From Paracidovorax oryzae ATCC 19882 (GTDB taxonomy: Bacteria > Pseudomonadota > Gammaproteobacteria > Burkholderiales > Burkholderiaceae_C): a stretch of 64,000 nucleotides of DNA. How positions within the stretch are numbered: position 1 is the stretch's first letter; each line of letters starts with the position of its first letter. Of the stretch, positions 9,069 to 19,772 are shown piece after piece. Position numbers and translations under genes: made by a program. Location of the stretch: the NCBI RefSeq assembly GCF_000687165.1, contig NZ_JMKU01000011.1:148028-212027 (forward strand), in the 5' to 3' direction. Below the pieces are notes generated by a model. It saw only the letters and a program-made list of their open reading frames with translations. It did not search any database and was not told the DNA's origin.

Positions 9069-11213
9069 TCAATCCACCCTGGATGCGCCCCCGCCCGGCG
9101 CCCCGGCGGTGTCGCTGCCGAAGCGCCGGCAGTGGTTCTTGCCATCCTGCTTGGCCTCGTACATCGCATGGTCGGCCTGCCGCAGCAGCAGGTCGGGCGT
9201 GTCGCCGTCGAGGGGGTAGAAGCTCAGGCCCATGCTGGCCGAGACGAAGCCCTGGCCCTTGGGCAGCGGCACGGGCTGGCGCACGGCGTGCAGGATGCGG
9301 TTGATGAGGGGGGTGCAGTCCTCGGGGGTCTGCAGGCCGTTGATGAGCACCACCATCTCGTCGCCGCCCAGGCGGGCGAGGGTGTCTTCCGCGCGCAGCT
9401 GGGACTGGATGCGCCGGCCCACCTCGATGAGGAGCTGGTCGCCGGCGGCATGTCCGTGCTGGTCGTTGACGCGCTTGAATCCATCGAGGTCGAGGTAGCA
9501 CACGGCCAGGAGCTGGCGCCTGCGCTGCGCCTGCACGATGCCCTGCACGAGGCGGTCTGCCAGCAGGCGGCGGTTGGGCAGGCCGGTGAGGCTGTCGTAG
9601 AGCGCGATGTGCTGCAGCTCCTGTTCGTGCGCCTTGATCTGGCTGATGTCGCTGATGACCACGATGTAGTGGTGCGGATGGCCTTCCTTGCCCAGCACGC
9701 TGGCGATGGAGATGCGCTGCGGCATGGCGATGCCCTGGCCGCGGCCCAGGATCTCTCCCTGCCAGTATCCCTGGGACTGGATGGTCCGCCAGATGGCCGC
9801 GAAACGGGGGCGCTCGGGCGCACGGTCTTCCGCGGTGCCGTCCTCCGCGGCCTCCTCCGAGCCGGGGTAGAGCGCTTCCACGGGCGTGCCCAGCAGGTCC
9901 TGCCGGCAGATGCCGGTCGTGCGTTCGAAGGCGGGGTTGGCATCCACGATGTGGTGGTCCGAGTCGAGGATCAGCACGGCCTCGTAGCTGTGCTCGAACA
10001 CGCTGGCGGCGATGCTCAGGCGCATTTCAGCCTCCTTCACGCCGCGCAGGTCGATCAGGAAGCCGACGAAGAGCGGGCCGTCGGGCGCGTTGGCGCGTCC
10101 GATGGATAGGCGCAGCGGCAGGGCGCTGCCGTCGCGGTGCAGGCCCACCACCTCCCGGCCCGTGCCGATGATGCGGGCCTCGCCGGTGGCCAGGTAGCGC
10201 TGCAGGTAGCCGTCGTGGGCTTCGCTGTCGGGGGAGGGCATGAGCATGCGGATATTGCGACCCAGCACGTCGCCGGCGGTCCAGCCGAAGATGCGCTCGG
10301 CCGACTGGTTGAAGCTCTGGATGATGCCGCGCCCGTCGATGGTGATGATGCCGTCCACGGCGGTGTCCACCAGCGCGCGCAGGCGCGACTCGCTGCGCCG
10401 CACCTTGCGGTAGAGGTCGCGGTAGAGGAGGAATCCGTTCACCGCGCCGGCGAACAGGCCCACGCAGGCGGTCACCAGGGTCACGGTGATCGCGAGCATC
10501 TGCACCCACTCGCGGCCTTCGCCGCCGCCCGGTTCGGCCGTGCCCACGAAGCGGGCCGCGGCCATGGCGGTGTAGTGCATGCCCGAGATCGCGCAGCCCA
10601 TGATGGCGCCGCCGAGCAGGTTGGCCTTCCACGGCGCCATGCCGATGCGCCGCATGAGCATGAAGCGCACCCACAGCGCCGCATTGGCCAGCGCCACCGC
10701 GACCACCAGCGATGCGGTGAACCACAGCGGGTCGTAGCGCAGCAGCGGGGCCATGCGCATGGCCGCCATGCCCATGTAGTGCATGGTGCCGATGCCCGCG
10801 CCCACGAGCACGCCGCCGAGCATGAGCTGGCGCGGCCGCACGTCGGGGCGTGCCAGGAGCGACAGCGCCAGCCACGAGGCGCACATCGCTGGAAACATCG
10901 ACAGCATCGTGAGCGCCACGTCGTAGTGCACCGCGGCGCACAGCGTGAATGAAAGCATGCCGATGAAATGCATGGCCCAGATGCCTGCACCGAGCGCCAC
11001 GCCGGCACTGGCCAGTGCGAGCACGCGCGACGATGTGATCTGGGCGCCGCGGGCCTGGCCGGAGAGGTAGAGCGCGAGGGTGGAGGTCAGCACCGCGACG
11101 GCCACCGAGAGGGCGACGAGCGCGGGATCGTGGCTGCCGGCGAGCAGTGCCCCCGCGGGCAGGCCGTCCGCCCCGTCCAGAAGAAAGAAACGCTCCAGTT
11201 CCAGCATGCGCAA
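9069..11213 (-). CDS. MHYT-PAS-PAS-GGDEF membrane protein (diguanylate cyclase candidate)
   Basis: A 714-residue inner-membrane signalling protein. The N-terminal seven-helix MHYT sensor shows its motif three times (AMHFIGM, TMHYMGM, GMHYTAM), thought to bind a metal or a diatomic gas. Two PAS domains follow (VDTAVDGIITIDGRG and HSYEAVLILDSDHHIVDANPAF), then a GGDEF domain with active loop RLGGDEM. An RxxD inhibitory site (RAED) stands five residues before it. The fifth motif residue is Met instead of Phe; catalytic G, G, D and E remain, so cyclic-di-GMP synthesis is plausible. There is no EAL domain. A strong GGAGGAG site precedes the ATG. It converges on czcA. Confidence 0.87.
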   Translation of the reverse strand: MRMLELERFFLLDGADGLPAGALLAGSHDPALVALSVAVAVLTSTLALYLSGQARGAQITSSRVLALASAGVALGAGIWAMHFIGMLSFTLCAAVHYDVALTMLSMFPAMCASWLALSLLARPDVRPRQLMLGGVLVGAGIGTMHYMGMAAMRMAPLLRYDPLWFTASLVVAVALANAALWVRFMLMRRIGMAPWKANLLGGAIMGCAISGMHYTAMAAARFVGTAEPGGGEGREWVQMLAITVTLVTACVGLFAGAVNGFLLYRDLYRKVRRSESRLRALVDTAVDGIITIDGRGIIQSFNQSAERIFGWTAGDVLGRNIRMLMPSPDSEAHDGYLQRYLATGEARIIGTGREVVGLHRDGSALPLRLSIGRANAPDGPLFVGFLIDLRGVKEAEMRLSIAASVFEHSYEAVLILDSDHHIVDANPAFERTTGICRQDLLGTPVEALYPGSEEAAEDGTAEDRAPERPRFAAIWRTIQSQGYWQGEILGRGQGIAMPQRISIASVLGKEGHPHHYIVVISDISQIKAHEQELQHIALYDSLTGLPNRRLLADRLVQGIVQAQRRRQLLAVCYLDLDGFKRVNDQHGHAAGDQLLIEVGRRIQSQLRAEDTLARLGGDEMVVLINGLQTPEDCTPLINRILHAVRQPVPLPKGQGFVSASMGLSFYPLDGDTPDLLLRQADHAMYEAKQDGKNHCRRFGSDTAGAPGGGASRVD

Positions 11214-11461
11214 GGCTCCTCCCAGGTGTCGGTGATGGCGGCAGGCCTCCTCGGGCGTGCTGCCGGCGGTGCCCCGTCCGCGTCGCAGGCGGCGTTGCTT
11301 TTTCGCTCTCCGTCCCCAATGATGCGGGGAGCGCCGCCTCGCGACAAGTCATCGCCGCAATATCCCGTGCCGCGGCTTGCATGCACGCGACGCGGCAAGG
11401 TCCGCGTCAGCCGCAGGGCCTGGGGACCCAGGCGTGGAGGAGGGCTGGACGATGGGGGGAT
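11214..11461. other. upstream region of the MHYT-GGDEF gene
   Basis: About 250 bp between two minus-strand genes. Apart from the ribosome-binding site of the MHYT protein next to 11213 I see no gene, clear promoter or hairpin in it. Confidence 0.4.
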
Positions 11462-12097
11462 TCAGGCCGCGGCCTGTAGTCCCTGGCTGAAATGGTCCAG
11501 CATCGCGGCCGCGGCGCGTTCCCCGTCCCGGGCCTGCAGCGCGCCGAGGATGCCTGCGTGCTCGCGCAGCGACTCCTCGATGCGGCCCTGGCGCAGCAGG
11601 GAGTTGTGGCGGTTGAGCTTCATGACCTTGCGCAGGTCGGCGACCATCTGGTTGCGCCAGCGGTTGTCCGCCAGTTCGAGCAGCCGCATGTGGAAGCGCT
11701 CGTTCACGCCGAAGAAGCGGTCCCGGTCGTCCACGCACGCTGCCAGCTCGGCGTGCAGCGCCTCCAGCTCGCGCAGCTGCGCATCGGTGGCGCTTTCAGC
11801 CACCACGCGCGCGGCATCGCTCTCCAGCAGCGCCAACAGGTGATAGACGTCGCGCAGGTCCTTGTCCGACACTTCGGTGACGTACGCGCCCCGGCGCACC
11901 TTCATGGTCACCAGCCCTTCGGCCGCCAGCACCTTCAAGGCCTCGCGCAGGGGCGTGCGGCTGATGCCGAATTCCTCAGCGATCTTCAGCTCGTCGATCC
12001 AGCTGCCCGGCTGCAGCTCCCGCCGGAAAATGCGCTGGCGCAGATGCTCCGCCACTTCCTCGTAAAGGGCGCGTGGGGTGAGCGAGGCGGTGGACAT
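11462..12097 (-). CDS. GntR-family (FCD) transcriptional regulator
   Basis: A 211-residue regulator. The N-terminal winged helix is typical GntR ([21 protein letters not shown], then [25 protein letters not shown]). The C-terminal all-helical FCD domain ([20 protein letters not shown] onwards) has histidines in the usual places for metal and acid binding ([16 protein letters not shown]). It is divergent from the methylmalonyl-CoA mutase operon, so it is the obvious candidate repressor of propionyl/methylmalonyl-CoA genes, with a short-chain acid or acyl-CoA as effector. That regulatory link is inferred from position. Confidence 0.85.
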   Translation of the reverse strand: MSTASLTPRALYEEVAEHLRQRIFRRELQPGSWIDELKIAEEFGISRTPLREALKVLAAEGLVTMKVRRGAYVTEVSDKDLRDVYHLLALLESDAARVVAESATDAQLRELEALHAELAACVDDRDRFFGVNERFHMRLLELADNRWRNQMVADLRKVMKLNRHNSLLRQGRIEESLREHAGILGALQARDGERAAAAMLDHFSQGLQAAA

Positions 12098-12237
12098 GGC
12101 GCGGAATGGTACGTCAAAAAAATGATGAATTAATAATTACGGAATCGGCTAGACTCGCCTTTGCTTCCCCGTGCTGCCCGGAGACAAGGCGGTGCGGAAC
12201 CTCCGATCGACAAGCAAAACCCCGACGCGAGCCATCC
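12098..12237. promoter_or_regulatory. divergent promoter region of gntR and the methylmalonyl-CoA mutase operon
   Basis: A 140-bp divergent intergenic region. Around 12115-12145 it holds an AT-rich patch that stands out from the GC-rich surroundings and includes a short inverted repeat TAAT-A-ATTA. This is where a GntR operator and the promoters would be expected. I cannot assign exact -35/-10 boxes. Confidence 0.4.
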
Positions 12238-14406
12238 ATGAGCAGCAGCCAGACGCCCCCGCCCGAATTCCAGTCCGCCGATCTCGCCGCCTGGGCGAAG
12301 GCGGCGGCCAGGTCCGCACCGGGCGGCGATGTCTCCGCGCTGAACTGGGTCACGCCGGACGGGATCACCGTGAAGCCCCTCTACACGGCAGAGGACGTGG
12401 CGGGGCTGCCCCATGCCAACACCCTGCCGGGCTTCGAGCCCTACGTGCGCGGCCCGCAGGCCACCATGTATGCCGTGCGGCCCTGGACGATCCGGCAGTA
12501 TGCGGGCTTCTCCACGGCGGAAGAATCGAACGCCTTCTACCGCAAGGCGCTGGCGGCGGGCGGGCAGGGCGTCTCGGTGGCGTTCGATCTCGCCACGCAC
12601 CGCGGCTACGACAGCGACCATCCGCGCGTGACCGGCGACGTGGGCAAGGCGGGCGTGGCCATCGACAGCGTGGAGGACATGAAGATCCTCTTCGACGGCA
12701 TCCCGCTCGACAAGGTGAGCGTTTCCATGACGATGAACGGCGCCGTGCTGCCCGTGCTGGCCGGCTACGTGGTCGCGGCCGAAGAGCAGGGCGTGCGGCA
12801 GGACCAGCTCTCCGGGACCATCCAGAACGACATCCTCAAGGAGTTCATGGTCCGCAACACGTACATCTACCCGCCCCAGCCTTCGATGCGCATCATCGGC
12901 GACATCATCGGCTACACGGCGCGGAACATGCCGAAGTTCAACTCCATCTCCATCAGCGGCTACCACATGCAGGAGGCGGGGGCCAACCAGGCGCTGGAGT
13001 TGGCCTTCACGCTGGCCGACGGCAAGGAGTACGTGAAGACCGCGATCGCCTCGGGCCTGGACGTGGACGAGTTCGCCGGGCGGCTGTCGTTCTTCTGGGC
13101 GATCGGCATGAACTTCTACCTCGAGGTGGCCAAGATGCGCGCGGCGCGGCTGCTGTGGTGCCGCATCATGAAGGGCACGGGCGCGAAGAACCCCAAGAGC
13201 CTGATGCTGCGCACGCACTGCCAGACCTCGGGCTGGTCGCTCACCGAGCAGGACCCGTACAACAACGTGGTGCGCACCACCATCGAGGCCATGGCGGCCG
13301 TGTTCGGCGGCACGCAGAGCCTGCACACCAACAGCTTCGACGAGGCCATCGCGCTGCCCACCGAGTTCTCGGCCCGCATCGCGCGCAACACGCAGCTCAT
13401 CATCCAGGAAGAGACGCACATCACCAACGTGATCGATCCCTGGGCCGGCAGCTACATGATGGAAAAGCTCACCCAGGACATGGCCGACGCCGCCTGGAAG
13501 ATCATCGAGGAGGTCGAGGCCATGGGCGGCATGACCGCCGCGGTGGACTCGGGCTGGGCCAAGCTCAAGATCGAGGCGGCCGCCGCGGAGAAGCAGGCGC
13601 GCATCGATTCCGGCAAGGACGTGATCGTGGGCGTGAACAAGTACCGCCTGGCCAAGGAAGACCCGGTGGACATCCTGCAGATCGACAACATGAAGGTGCG
13701 CGACGGCCAGATCGCGCGGCTCGAACGCATCCGCGCCACGCGCGACGCGGCGGCCGTGCAGCAGGCGCTCGATGCGCTCACCGCAGCGGCCGAATCCGGC
13801 ACCGGAAACCTGCTCGATTTGTCCATCCAGGCGATCCGCCTGCGCGCCACGGTGGGCGAGGTGAGCGACGCGCTGGAGAAGGTGTTCGGCCGCCACCGTG
13901 CCGACACGCAGAAAGTGACGGGCGTGTATGCCGCGGCCTACGATTCGGCCGAAGGCTGGGAAAAGCTCAAGGGCGAGATCGACGCCTTCGCGGAAGGCGA
14001 GGGGCGCCGCCCGCGCGTGATGATCGCCAAGCTGGGACAGGATGGCCACGACCGCGGCGCCAAGGTGGTGGCCACGGCCTTCGCCGACCTGGGGTTCGAC
14101 GTGGACATGGGGCCGCTCTTCCAGACACCCGAGGAATGCGCGCGCCAGGCCATCGAGAACGACGTGCACGCCGTGGGTGTCTCCACGCTCGCGGCCGGCC
14201 ACAAGACGCTGGTGCCGGCCATCATCCAGGCCCTCAAGGACCAGGGTGCCGACGACATCATCGTGTTCGTGGGCGGCGTGATTCCGCAGCAGGACTACGA
14301 TTTCCTCTACGAATCGGGCGTGAAGGGCATCTACGGCCCCGGCACGCCGATCCCGGCGAGCGCGAAGGACGTGCTGGAGCAGATCCGCAAGGCCGTGGCG
14401 GCCTGA
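12238..14406 (+). CDS. scpA: methylmalonyl-CoA mutase
   Basis: Adenosylcobalamin-dependent isomerase converting (R)-methylmalonyl-CoA and succinyl-CoA, 722 residues, the length of the single-chain catalytic subunit. The N-terminal TIM barrel has substrate segments such as [18 protein letters not shown] and [18 protein letters not shown]. The C-terminal B12 domain shows the DxHxxG signature (GQDGHDRG), with later [10 protein letters not shown] and [11 protein letters not shown] segments. I start at the ATG at 12238; the open frame extends upstream into the promoter region. First gene of a block with its chaperone MeaB and propionyl-CoA carboxylase, which together carry propionate carbon to succinyl-CoA. 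Confidence 0.95.
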   Translation: MSSSQTPPPEFQSADLAAWAKAAARSAPGGDVSALNWVTPDGITVKPLYTAEDVAGLPHANTLPGFEPYVRGPQATMYAVRPWTIRQYAGFSTAEESNAFYRKALAAGGQGVSVAFDLATHRGYDSDHPRVTGDVGKAGVAIDSVEDMKILFDGIPLDKVSVSMTMNGAVLPVLAGYVVAAEEQGVRQDQLSGTIQNDILKEFMVRNTYIYPPQPSMRIIGDIIGYTARNMPKFNSISISGYHMQEAGANQALELAFTLADGKEYVKTAIASGLDVDEFAGRLSFFWAIGMNFYLEVAKMRAARLLWCRIMKGTGAKNPKSLMLRTHCQTSGWSLTEQDPYNNVVRTTIEAMAAVFGGTQSLHTNSFDEAIALPTEFSARIARNTQLIIQEETHITNVIDPWAGSYMMEKLTQDMADAAWKIIEEVEAMGGMTAAVDSGWAKLKIEAAAAEKQARIDSGKDVIVGVNKYRLAKEDPVDILQIDNMKVRDGQIARLERIRATRDAAAVQQALDALTAAAESGTGNLLDLSIQAIRLRATVGEVSDALEKVFGRHRADTQKVTGVYAAAYDSAEGWEKLKGEIDAFAEGEGRRPRVMIAKLGQDGHDRGAKVVATAFADLGFDVDMGPLFQTPEECARQAIENDVHAVGVSTLAAGHKTLVPAIIQALKDQGADDIIVFVGGVIPQQDYDFLYESGVKGIYGPGTPIPASAKDVLEQIRKAVAA

Positions 14407-14408
14407 GG

Positions 14409-14936
14409 ATGCGTGCGCCCGCGATGCCTGTCGCCTCGCCGTATTCACCACCGCCCGGACCCTCCGGCCTGGGCTGGGAGGCCGTCTCCGAAGGAGACTT
14501 CGCCGCCATGGCCGAGTTGCGGGCCGAGGCCCTGCGCGAGAGCCTGGAGCGGCTGGGCCGCTTCGATCCGGTGCGCGTGCGGGAGCGGCTGCGCGATGCC
14601 TTCGTGCCCGAGGGCATGCGCCACATCGTGCGGGACGGCGAGCGCATCGGCTACCTCACGCTGCTGCCGCGCGTGGCCGACGGCACGCTGAGGCTGCACC
14701 ACCTCTACCTGCGGCCGGGCGCGCAGAACGCAGGCGCCGGCAGCTGGGCCATGGCCTGGGTCAAGGCCCGGGCCCGGGAGCGCGGCTGCGACGTGACGTT
14801 GTGCGCGCTCAAGCGCAGCGACGCCAACCGCTTCTACCTGCGCCACGGCTTCCGGCAGGTGGCCGATGAGCCTTTCGACCTGGAGTACCGCTGGAGCCCG
14901 TCGTGGGACGGCCCGGCCCCGGGAGCGCAGCCATGA
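14409..14936 (+). CDS. GNAT-family N-acetyltransferase embedded in the mutase operon
   Basis: A 175-residue GCN5-related acetyltransferase. The acceptor half ([21 protein letters not shown]) precedes the fold core; strand 4 ([20 protein letters not shown]) carries the acetyl-CoA pyrophosphate loop in variant form, and the C-terminal [15 protein letters not shown] segment is typical of the family. It starts 2 bp after the mutase stop, and its own stop overlaps the meaB start as ATGA, so it is translationally coupled to both. Substrate unknown. The position suggests a role in controlling or detoxifying acyl-CoA metabolism, but that is inference. Confidence 0.8.
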   Translation: MRAPAMPVASPYSPPPGPSGLGWEAVSEGDFAAMAELRAEALRESLERLGRFDPVRVRERLRDAFVPEGMRHIVRDGERIGYLTLLPRVADGTLRLHHLYLRPGAQNAGAGSWAMAWVKARARERGCDVTLCALKRSDANRFYLRHGFRQVADEPFDLEYRWSPSWDGPAPGAQP

Positions 14937-15955
14937 ATGCGCCCCCGCATCCGCTCCTGGCCGGCATCACCGGCGAGCCCGGCCCCGTGCAGCGCCGGGC
15001 CATCGCCAAGGCCATTACGCTGCTCGAATCCACGCGCGCCGACCATCGCGCGCAGGGCGACGGGCTGCTCACGGCCCTGCTGCCGCACACCGGCAAGGCT
15101 TTCCGCCTGGGCCTGAGCGGCGTGCCCGGCGTGGGCAAGTCCACCTTCATCGAGGCGCTGGGCCTGCACCTGATCGCGCAGGGCCACCGCGTGGCGGTGC
15201 TGACCATCGACCCGTCTTCCACCGTGTCGGGCGGCTCCATCCTGGGCGACAAGACGCGAATGGAGCGCCTGTCGGTGCACGAGCAGGCCTACATCCGCCC
15301 GAGCCCTTCCAGCGGCACGCTGGGCGGCGTGGCGGAGAAGACGCGCGAGGCCATGCTGGTCTGCGAGGCGGCCGGCTACGACATCGTGATCGTGGAGACG
15401 GTGGGCGTGGGCCAGAGCGAGACCGCCGTGGCAGGCATGACGGACATGTTCGTGCTGATGCAATTGCCCAACGCCGGCGACGACCTGCAGGCCATCAAGA
15501 AGGGCGTGATGGAGATCGCGGACCTGGTGGCGATCAACAAGGCGGACATCGACGCCCATGCTGCCACGCGCGCCGAGGCGCAGATCACCTCCAGCCTGCG
15601 GCTGTTCAGCCAGCACGGCCACCCCGGGCATGCACGGCACGACACGGCGCTGTGGCACCCGCGCGTGCTGCAGATCAGCGCGCTGCAGGGCCGCGGCGTG
15701 GACGCCTTCTGGGCTGCGGTGGAAGACTACCGGCGCGTGCAGGCGGCCAACGGGCATCTCGCGGCGCGGCGCCGGCAGCAGGCGCAGGCCTGGATGTGGG
15801 AGCGCATCGATGCCGGCCTGAAGCAGGCGTTCCGCGCGCAGCCGCAGGTGCAGGCGATGCTGCCCGGGCTGCGCGAGGACGTGCTCGCCGGGCGCATCGC
15901 GGCATCGACGGCGGCCCGCAGCCTGCTGCAGGCGGGCGGTTTCGCTCCGCCCTGA
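14933..15955 (+). CDS. meaB: MeaB/ArgK-type GTPase, chaperone of methylmalonyl-CoA mutase
   Basis: G3E-family P-loop GTPase of 340 residues that protects and reloads the cobalamin mutase. Visible motifs: Walker [10 protein letters not shown], the switch segment [32 protein letters not shown] (Walker B/switch II) and the NKAD base-specificity motif in [11 protein letters not shown]. The start at 14933 overlaps the stop of the acetyltransferase. Older annotations call this family ArgK or LAO/AO transport ATPase, but its place beside the mutase supports the MeaB role. Confidence 0.93.
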   Translation: MNAPPHPLLAGITGEPGPVQRRAIAKAITLLESTRADHRAQGDGLLTALLPHTGKAFRLGLSGVPGVGKSTFIEALGLHLIAQGHRVAVLTIDPSSTVSGGSILGDKTRMERLSVHEQAYIRPSPSSGTLGGVAEKTREAMLVCEAAGYDIVIVETVGVGQSETAVAGMTDMFVLMQLPNAGDDLQAIKKGVMEIADLVAINKADIDAHAATRAEAQITSSLRLFSQHGHPGHARHDTALWHPRVLQISALQGRGVDAFWAAVEDYRRVQAANGHLAARRRQQAQAWMWERIDAGLKQAFRAQPQVQAMLPGLREDVLAGRIAASTAARSLLQAGGFAPP

Positions 15956-16029
15956 CTGGCCCCGCGCAGGCCGCGGGCGCCACACGGACATTCGCACAGA
16001 CAACTTCACGGATCGTTGGAAGGAAGACC

Positions 16030-17562
16030 ATGCAAGACATCCTGGAACAGCTGGAGAAAAAGCGCGAGCAGGCCCGCCAGGGCGGCGGCGCGAAGCGCAT
16101 CGAGGCGCAGCACAAGAAGGGCAAGCTCACCGCGCGCGAGCGCATCGAACTGCTGCTGGACGACGGCACCTTCGAGGAATGGGACATGTTCGTCGAGCAC
16201 CGATGCACGGACTTCGGGATGCAGGACCAGAAGATCCCCGGCGACGGCGTGGTGACGGGCTACGGCATGATCAATGGCCGGCTGGTGTTCGTCTTCAGCC
16301 AGGACTTCACCGTGTTCGGCGGCGCGCTGTCGGAGGCGCATGCCGAGAAGATCTGCAAGATCATGGACCAGGCCATGAAGGTCGGTGCCCCGGTGATCGG
16401 CCTGAACGATTCGGGCGGCGCGCGCATCCAGGAAGGCGTGGCGTCCCTGGGCGGCTATGCGGACGTGTTCCAGAAGAACGTGATGGCCTCGGGCGTGATC
16501 CCGCAGATCAGCATGGTGATGGGCCCCTGCGCGGGCGGCGCCGTCTATTCGCCCGCCATGACGGACTTCATCTTCATGGTGAAGGATTCGAGCTACATGT
16601 TCGTCACCGGCCCCGAGGTGGTCAAGACCGTGACGCACGAGGAGGTCACGGCGGAGGAACTGGGCGGCGCCGTCACCCACACCACGCGCAGCGGCGTGGC
16701 CGACATGGCCTTCGAGAACGACGTGGAGGCGCTCATGATGCTGCGGCGCCTGTACAACTACCTGCCGCTCAACAACCGCGAGAAGCCCCCGGTGCGCAGG
16801 AGCACCGATCCGGCCGACCGCAAGGACCTGAGCCTGGACACCCTGGTGCCCGAGAACCCCAACAAGCCCTACGACATGAAGGAGCTGATCGCCAAGACGG
16901 TGGACGACGGCGACTTCTTCGAGCTGCAGCCCGACTACGCGCGCAACATCGTCGTCGGCTTCGGCCGCATGGACGGGCAGGTGGTGGGCATCGTGGCGAA
17001 CCAGCCGCTGGTGCTGGCGGGCTGCCTGGACATCAAGTCCAGCATCAAGGCCGCACGCTTCGTGCGCTTCTGCGATGCCTTCAACATCCCCATCGTGACC
17101 TACGTGGACGTGCCCGGCTTCATGCCCGGCACCAGCCAGGAGTACGGCGGCATCATCAAGCATGGCGCCAAGCTGCTGTACGCGTATGCCGAGGCCACCG
17201 TGCCCAAGATCACCGTGATCACGCGCAAGGCCTACGGCGGCGCCTACGACGTGATGGCCTCCAAGCACCTGCGCGGCGACGTGAACCTGGCCTGGCCCAA
17301 CGCGGAGATCGCGGTGATGGGCGCCAAGGGCGCCGTGGAGATCATCTTCCGCGAGGACAAGAACGACCCCGCCAAGCTGGCCGCGCGCGAGGCCGAGTAC
17401 AAGGCCCGCTTCGCCAACCCCTTCGTGGCAGGTAGCCGGGGTTTCATCGACGATGTGATCCTGCCGCACGAGACGAGGAAGCGCATCTGCCGCAGCCTGG
17501 TGATGCTGCAGAACAAGAAGATCGAGAACCCGTGGCGCAAGCACGGGAACATTCCGCTGTAA
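16030..17562 (+). CDS. pccB: propionyl-CoA carboxylase beta (carboxyltransferase) subunit
   Basis: Biotin-dependent carboxyltransferase of 510 residues that moves CO2 from carboxybiotin to propionyl-CoA, giving methylmalonyl-CoA. The N-terminal half has the acyl-CoA site ([19 protein letters not shown] and [16 protein letters not shown]); the C-terminal half has the biotin site ([21 protein letters not shown] and [12 protein letters not shown]). The ATG at 16030 follows a GGAAG ribosome-binding site. Its partner pccA lies downstream but separated by an inserted segment of about 2.9 kb. Confidence 0.94.
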   Translation: MQDILEQLEKKREQARQGGGAKRIEAQHKKGKLTARERIELLLDDGTFEEWDMFVEHRCTDFGMQDQKIPGDGVVTGYGMINGRLVFVFSQDFTVFGGALSEAHAEKICKIMDQAMKVGAPVIGLNDSGGARIQEGVASLGGYADVFQKNVMASGVIPQISMVMGPCAGGAVYSPAMTDFIFMVKDSSYMFVTGPEVVKTVTHEEVTAEELGGAVTHTTRSGVADMAFENDVEALMMLRRLYNYLPLNNREKPPVRRSTDPADRKDLSLDTLVPENPNKPYDMKELIAKTVDDGDFFELQPDYARNIVVGFGRMDGQVVGIVANQPLVLAGCLDIKSSIKAARFVRFCDAFNIPIVTYVDVPGFMPGTSQEYGGIIKHGAKLLYAYAEATVPKITVITRKAYGGAYDVMASKHLRGDVNLAWPNAEIAVMGAKGAVEIIFREDKNDPAKLAAREAEYKARFANPFVAGSRGFIDDVILPHETRKRICRSLVMLQNKKIENPWRKHGNIPL

Positions 17563-17563
17563 T

Positions 17564-19636
17564 TTGCCGGACGATGAACCGATTCGCGACGCTGCCGTGT
17601 TCGACCGATTTTTGAAGGCTTTGCAGAAGGGCGCGAGCGCGCTCGGGCAGCGCGATCCGTCGCGGCCTGCTTCGCTGGCGTTGGAACTTCAAGCCACGTT
17701 CTGTGCATCCGTCGGTGATGGTCCTGCGCTCGAGCGGATGGACGCGACCTGGCTTGCAAACGTCGTTCAGTTCAGCACATGTCTTGGCCGTCGGGGATGG
17801 AGGGTCGAAGGCCCGCGGCGCGCTCCAGGAGTGTCGCCAGATGCGCTGGCGCTCCTCGAGCAGCAAATGGGATGCGCGCTTCCATTGCAGTTGCGGTGGG
17901 TGCTCTCGCGCTCTTCAGAATGGACTTTCGGCTGGTCATCCTCACCCGTCGATAGCTTGCCTCGCGACCTGGCGTTCTGCTATAGCGGAGGCATAAGAGG
18001 GGCCATCTGGACCACTCAAGGGCTGACCGAATTACCTGAGCGCATGGCGGGCTGGGTGAACCAGCATGTGGACTCTGACGACCACGTACCGGAGGAGGCG
18101 ATTGCGCGCTACCGGGATTTTTGGAACAGTCATGTACCCTTTATGGAGCTCTCCAATGGAGACCTGCTCACTCTGGATACGCGCAATGACGATCCGGCTT
18201 TTCAGCCAGTGCGGTATTTCAGTCATGAGCAGGACCGGCTTCACGGAGACGTTTTGGCGGTGAACCTTTTCAGTTTCATCGGTGCCTGGGTATCCCTCGG
18301 TTGCGTGGGCGATGGTGCTTCACAGTGGCTGCCGTTGTTGCGCGGCATCGGCGAAATGCGCTGGGAATTCGACGTGGAAGGGGCCGCTGCGACCCAATGG
18401 ACTTCATGGCTGCAAACCCAGCCGCGAGAAGCGCAGCCCGGTGAACGGCCACCTCGTGTTGCGGCGCGTACCGAAAGTGACTATGCGCTTCTGTTTGGCG
18501 CCCGGGACAATGATCTGCGTGCGGTGGCTACCGCCTTGGAGCAGGGCGCCAGCGCCGATTGCGAAGAACTGAATGACCATCTCTTTCCTGACAGCTACGC
18601 CGGTGCAGGAAAGGACATGACCGCTGTGCGCATGGCCGCGCAACATAACAATCTTGAGATGCTGGAGGTCCTCCTGGCGCATGGCGCCTCTCTCTCCACG
18701 CATGAGTTGCCACTTTCCCATTTGATCTTCTCGGCGGGGGAACCTCGCACGGCCAATCCGGTGACCTTGTTGTGGCTGATCGAGCATGGTGCCAGGATCG
18801 ACCCCTGGCCCGGGACATATGGCAGCGCCCTCCATCAGTTGTATGGCAACCCCCGGTTCAAGGAGGATGACTATTGGCGACTGCTGCGCGCGATGATTGC
18901 CCGCGGATGCGACGTGGACGTTGGTTGGGGTCATCTCACTTCCGAGTTGACGACCACCTTGCTGATGCGAGCCAAGCATCGCACGCAGGAAGTACTGCTG
19001 AAGGCTGGCGCGGATGTGATGCGTCGCACGCTGAACGGTCAGACCGCAATGCATCGGGTGAGGACTGCCGAATCGGTGTCGCTGCTGAAAGCCCATGGCC
19101 TGGATGTCAACGACTTATCCAGGCCACCTCGTGGCAGAGATGCCGTGCGGCCGCTGCACACGATAAGAACCAGTCCCGAAGAGGCGCCCCAGGTGATGGA
19201 GCGGTTGCTGGCTGAGGGGGCAGATCCCAGGCTGCTGGACGGTGACGGCCTGAACGCATGGTGGCATTGCCCAGGGGCCGAGGCAGCCGCCGTGCTGGAG
19301 AAAGTACTTGCCTTCGACCCACTGGTGCGTGATGCCCAAGGCGGGACACTGCTGCACAAGCACCTCCACGATCATCGACGGCTTGTCGACATGGCGCTGT
19401 TCAATTTCTGGTGCAGCAGAGGACTGGATGTGAACGCGCAGGACGCGCGGGGCAACACGGCGCTGCATCTGCTGGCGAGGTGGCTGGTGCATGCCAACGA
19501 CGTACCCAGCGTGAAGGCACTGCTGGAGGCGGGTGCGCGCACAGACCTGCGTAATCGTGACGGCAAGATACCCAAGGATCTCCTGGATACCGAAGCCCGT
19601 GGCCCTTGGGGGACGCTCTTTGAAGAAATGGGGTAA
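17564..19636 (+). CDS. SMI1/KNR4-like and ankyrin-repeat protein
   Basis: A 690-residue soluble protein. Residues about 90-270 look like an SMI1/KNR4 (SUKH) domain: LALLEQQMGCALPLQLRWVL is the typical first helix, followed by acidic and aromatic strands (PFMELSNGDLLTLDTR). Residues about 310-680 hold degenerate ankyrin repeats (TAVRMAAQHNNLEMLEVLLAHGA, NTALHLLARWLVHA, VKALLEAGARTDLRNRDGK). SUKH proteins are often immunity proteins against polymorphic toxins, but no matching toxin is adjacent. The frame opens with TTG 1 bp after pccB; a GTG at 17597 is an alternative, and no ATG occurs until residue 59. Base composition is visibly less GC-rich than its neighbours, which suggests acquisition by transfer. 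Confidence 0.7.
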   Translation: MPDDEPIRDAAVFDRFLKALQKGASALGQRDPSRPASLALELQATFCASVGDGPALERMDATWLANVVQFSTCLGRRGWRVEGPRRAPGVSPDALALLEQQMGCALPLQLRWVLSRSSEWTFGWSSSPVDSLPRDLAFCYSGGIRGAIWTTQGLTELPERMAGWVNQHVDSDDHVPEEAIARYRDFWNSHVPFMELSNGDLLTLDTRNDDPAFQPVRYFSHEQDRLHGDVLAVNLFSFIGAWVSLGCVGDGASQWLPLLRGIGEMRWEFDVEGAAATQWTSWLQTQPREAQPGERPPRVAARTESDYALLFGARDNDLRAVATALEQGASADCEELNDHLFPDSYAGAGKDMTAVRMAAQHNNLEMLEVLLAHGASLSTHELPLSHLIFSAGEPRTANPVTLLWLIEHGARIDPWPGTYGSALHQLYGNPRFKEDDYWRLLRAMIARGCDVDVGWGHLTSELTTTLLMRAKHRTQEVLLKAGADVMRRTLNGQTAMHRVRTAESVSLLKAHGLDVNDLSRPPRGRDAVRPLHTIRTSPEEAPQVMERLLAEGADPRLLDGDGLNAWWHCPGAEAAAVLEKVLAFDPLVRDAQGGTLLHKHLHDHRRLVDMALFNFWCSRGLDVNAQDARGNTALHLLARWLVHANDVPSVKALLEAGARTDLRNRDGKIPKDLLDTEARGPWGTLFEEMG

Positions 19637-19772
19637 ACCATGAGCTTGCCCCGTTCATCCATGTATGTACGCCTGCACCGTGACAGTGCGAGTGGCCGCG
19701 GTCGTGATGAGAATTCGCCAGCCGGCCAATCAAGGGATCGAAAAGCCGAGAAAGAACAACGGAGCCATCGAA
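19637..19772. other. non-coding junction upstream of the pccA fragment
   Basis: About 135 bp between the ankyrin gene and the decayed pccA copy. It is less GC-rich than the flanking operon. I see no convincing gene, although the frame of the NYN gene stays open through it. Confidence 0.4.

Noticed and set aside
6160..9501. Minus-strand open frame of 1113 codons opposite czcA
   Set aside because: It is a mirror of a strongly conserved transporter gene and its translation is low-complexity; no ribosome-binding site or domain.
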